The position numbers were made by a program, and so were the translations under genes. DNA of 11,127 nt from Phoronis ovalis (taxonomy: Eukaryota > Phoronida > Phoronidae). Below, one piece after another: positions 9,240 to 11,127 of the stretch (positions within the stretch are counted from its first letter, which is position 1; each line of letters begins with the position of its first letter). The notes beneath the pieces are model-generated. The model made no database searches, was not told where the DNA came from, and saw only the letters and a list, made by a program, of their open reading frames with translations. The stretch spans positions 1-11,127 of the forward strand of contig JAOXYB010056134.1 in the NCBI GenBank assembly GCA_028565635.1, written 5' to 3'.

Positions 9240-9521
9240 TCTAACAATGAAGATAGAGCTTAACTTTGAAAAACGACATATATATATATGTAAGAGTGGA
9301 AAAACTTGAAAATTATCAAGAAATCTTTTTTTGTTGAGAGCATAAGCTAATCACAAAACAGTTGCTTAGAGTGTTAATGGAGTGGACAAACCCAAAGTAG
9401 GAAAATAATGCTATAAAATCGTGTACAGGATCAGGTGAATGATTACTCACTAACGTATAACAGTAATTATGCTATTTAGTTTTGGGAGGCTAATAGATGT
9501 TATCCTTTGCTCTAATGGCAG

Positions 9522-9527
9522 AATAAA
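9522..9527 (+). other. Second candidate METTL13 poly(A) signal AATAAA
   Basis: Followed within about 30 bases by a T/GT-richer stretch (GTGTATTATTGG and beyond), a reasonable downstream element. It could be an alternative distal site. Confidence 0.35.
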
Positions 9528-9669
9528 ACAACACTTTTACTAACAATATAGTGTATTATTGGATATCTTGTTTAGATTTATCTAATCTTAGTGATGACAA
9601 GTTCTGTTATGACTTTATATCATAGCAATTAATAACCAACCACTTTGTGATTAAAGCAGCTTGAAGTTT

Positions 9670-9711
9670 GTGTATGGAGGTTATATGTTATATGTGTATG
9701 GAGGTTATATG
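9670..9711. repeat. Tandem repeat, 24-bp period, about 1.75 copies
   Basis: GTGTATGGAGGTTATATG occurs at 9670-9687 and again, without mismatch, at 9694-9711, separated by TTATAT. It looks like a recent local duplication. Confidence 0.85.
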
Positions 9712-10087
9712 GAAAGGAAGGAAGCCTTGTTAATCTTCTGCCTCCCGGGGGTCAAATATCTTTTGTTGTAAATATCTTGTTTCACAATACAAATTTAAAA
9801 AGCTTAGTGAATTAGTTCTAGTTTGTAAGCTAGATGGCACTTCGATGTTATAATGGAAGCTCCACATTATGATCTGAAATAATTCTTGTGTAGCTGATTT
9901 GGAAACTGTTCGACTCAATGCCTTGCTGGCAAAGTTTTATTTATGAAACAACACTACTTTATTGGTTATTTGCGTCAGAATAACTAATATCTAAAATACA
10001 AGTAGTATAATAAATTGTAAATATATTTTCCAGAATAGAATTTTTTTTTAAAACTACTACAGATACTGTACTATATAATATTTGGTA

Positions 10088-10107
10088 ATTCCAAAATAAA
10101 TTGGAAT
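10088..10107. repeat. Perfect hairpin whose loop is exactly AATAAA
   Basis: ATTCCAA (10088-10094) and TTGGAAT (10101-10107) are exact reverse complements and the six bases between them are AATAAA (10095-10100). On the plus strand the loop would be a poly(A) signal held in a stem-loop. Whether it is transcribed is unknown. Confidence 0.6.
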
Positions 10108-10343
10108 GGAGTTGTATATGTTGTTGTTTAATAATTTTAGGATTTGATTTTTGACACTCATCCTTAAAGTGTTTTAACTGAAGTCTAGTCATTCATTGGT
10201 GTTTTTAGTGAGAAAATGTTCCTGTTCGAGCTTTTATTACCCAGTTTACAAGGAGCAAAAATATCACAATCCTGATATTAAACCGTTATCGTGTATAACT
10301 AAATGCTCCAAAACACTTAATCATCATCTCAATAGGAATGAAT

Positions 10344-10369
10344 TCAATCCTGTTCCAGAGGTGGATTGA
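10344..10369. repeat. 7-bp perfect inverted repeat with 12-base loop
   Basis: TCAATCC (10344-10350) pairs with GGATTGA (10363-10369). No further pairing beyond a wobble is seen. Function unknown. Confidence 0.45.
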
Positions 10370-11059
10370 GATTGTAATCGAAAACTTTCACGTATGGGAT
10401 TCCGATCCTTATGTGAGCACATACATTAAAGCATGCATGTTTATTTGACATGTGTGTGATTTGTTTATACTTCTGACAAGGCATCATATTGTACAGTGTG
10501 AAATAGTTCCATCTTGATTGATACTGCTGTGTAAATGGGGTATATCAAATTGGAGTTGCAGTAAAGCACCAATAATTCATGTTTAAGAAACTGTAAATTT
10601 CAATCTTGCTGATAATTATTTTTCTCATTCCATGTAACTATATATATTTTCCAGCTTTAACCAAAAAATAGCCAGAATATAAATTGAAGCTAAAACTGTG
10701 GAGCACATAGAGAAGCAGCAGACACACATAATGTTGTGACCATGGCATCATGACATGCTGCCACAGCCTCACACATTTCAGTAGCCTGAGTTCTGTGTGT
10801 TATTGCCAATGCAATCTAACAGTTGAAGTCTCATGTTACCAGAATTACTGCTGCTAATACTGGTGTGTAAACCACAGCTAATAAAAAGTCTTGGTTTTTA
10901 AGCATAAAGATTTATTCCCATTTTAAGACATTTTCTCTTAAAGGTACTGCAGTAGCTTTATATCTCTGCCAATATATTTCATATATCTACAAATAACAAG
11001 TGAGAGATAAATCAAAACAGTTTATATCTTTGCTCTGTAATATTAAAGGGAATATAACA

Positions 11060-11127
11060 AGACAACGACGATTCGAAGAATCATCATTGTACGCTGTTTA
11101 AATTGGCTATTTGAGCGAAAGGAATTG
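11060..11127. other. CpG-richer right edge with open frames running off the window
   Basis: The last about 68 bases hold five CpG dinucleotides, which are sparse in the surrounding flank. A plus-strand frame is open from about 11046 to the edge (containing IRRIIIVRCLNWLFERKEL). A minus-strand frame is also open inward from the edge for about 28 codons. Neither is recognised. It may be the edge of a coding exon or of a mobile element, or chance. Confidence 0.25.

Larger units (their letters stand above)
8722..11127 (+). other. METTL13 3' UTR and downstream flank, no gene recognised
   Basis: There is no supported coding region in these 2.4 kb. Antisense frames of 62 and 77 codons (9730-9918, 9959-10192) look like chance. 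Candidate poly(A) signals, small hairpins and a short tandem repeat are listed separately. Where the 3' UTR ends cannot be fixed from sequence alone. Confidence 0.6.

Noticed and set aside
9277-9290. AT dinucleotide run as a microsatellite
   Set aside because: Only 14 bases, and unremarkable in DNA this AT-rich.
11070-11082. GATTC-gaa-GAATC hairpin
   Set aside because: A five-base stem is too short to distinguish from chance.

Overview
This is nuclear DNA from an animal, most likely an invertebrate. It is AT-rich, with short exons bounded by GT...AG introns, long noncoding stretches and no bacterial-style gene packing. The species cannot be named from the sequence. Two genes can be supported.

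Minus strand, 533-1786: an intronless rhodopsin-like (class A) seven-transmembrane receptor of 417 residues. It keeps the TM2 LALSD and TM7 NPLIY motifs. At the TM3 DRY position it reads LLI, the TM6 CWxP motif reads LCVP, and the usual TM3 cysteine and TM4 tryptophan are not seen. Its ligand is unknown.

Plus strand, 4654-8721: the last seven coding exons of METTL13 (eEF1A lysine and N-terminal methyltransferase). They encode 376 residues, covering the linker and the C-terminal methyltransferase domain. All six internal introns are GT-AG and all reading phases join. The first exon begins in mid-codon, so at least one upstream exon exists. The N-terminal methyltransferase half was not recognised anywhere in 1-4653. 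If those exons lie before base 1, the receptor gene is nested, antisense, inside a long METTL13 intron.

The rest is noncoding: the receptor's 3' flank (1-532), a long gene-poor stretch (1787-4653), the introns, and the METTL13 3' UTR and downstream flank (8722-11127). It holds several perfect small hairpins. One has AATAAA exactly as its loop, and one in the first intron has a hammerhead-ribozyme-like CTGATGA...GAAAC core. There is also a short 24-bp-period tandem repeat and a CpG-richer right edge with an open frame running off the window. I see no CRISPR array, tRNA, rRNA or recognisable transposase or reverse transcriptase. No multi-gene novel system is evident; the main oddities are the receptor's missing signature motifs and the possible nested arrangement.
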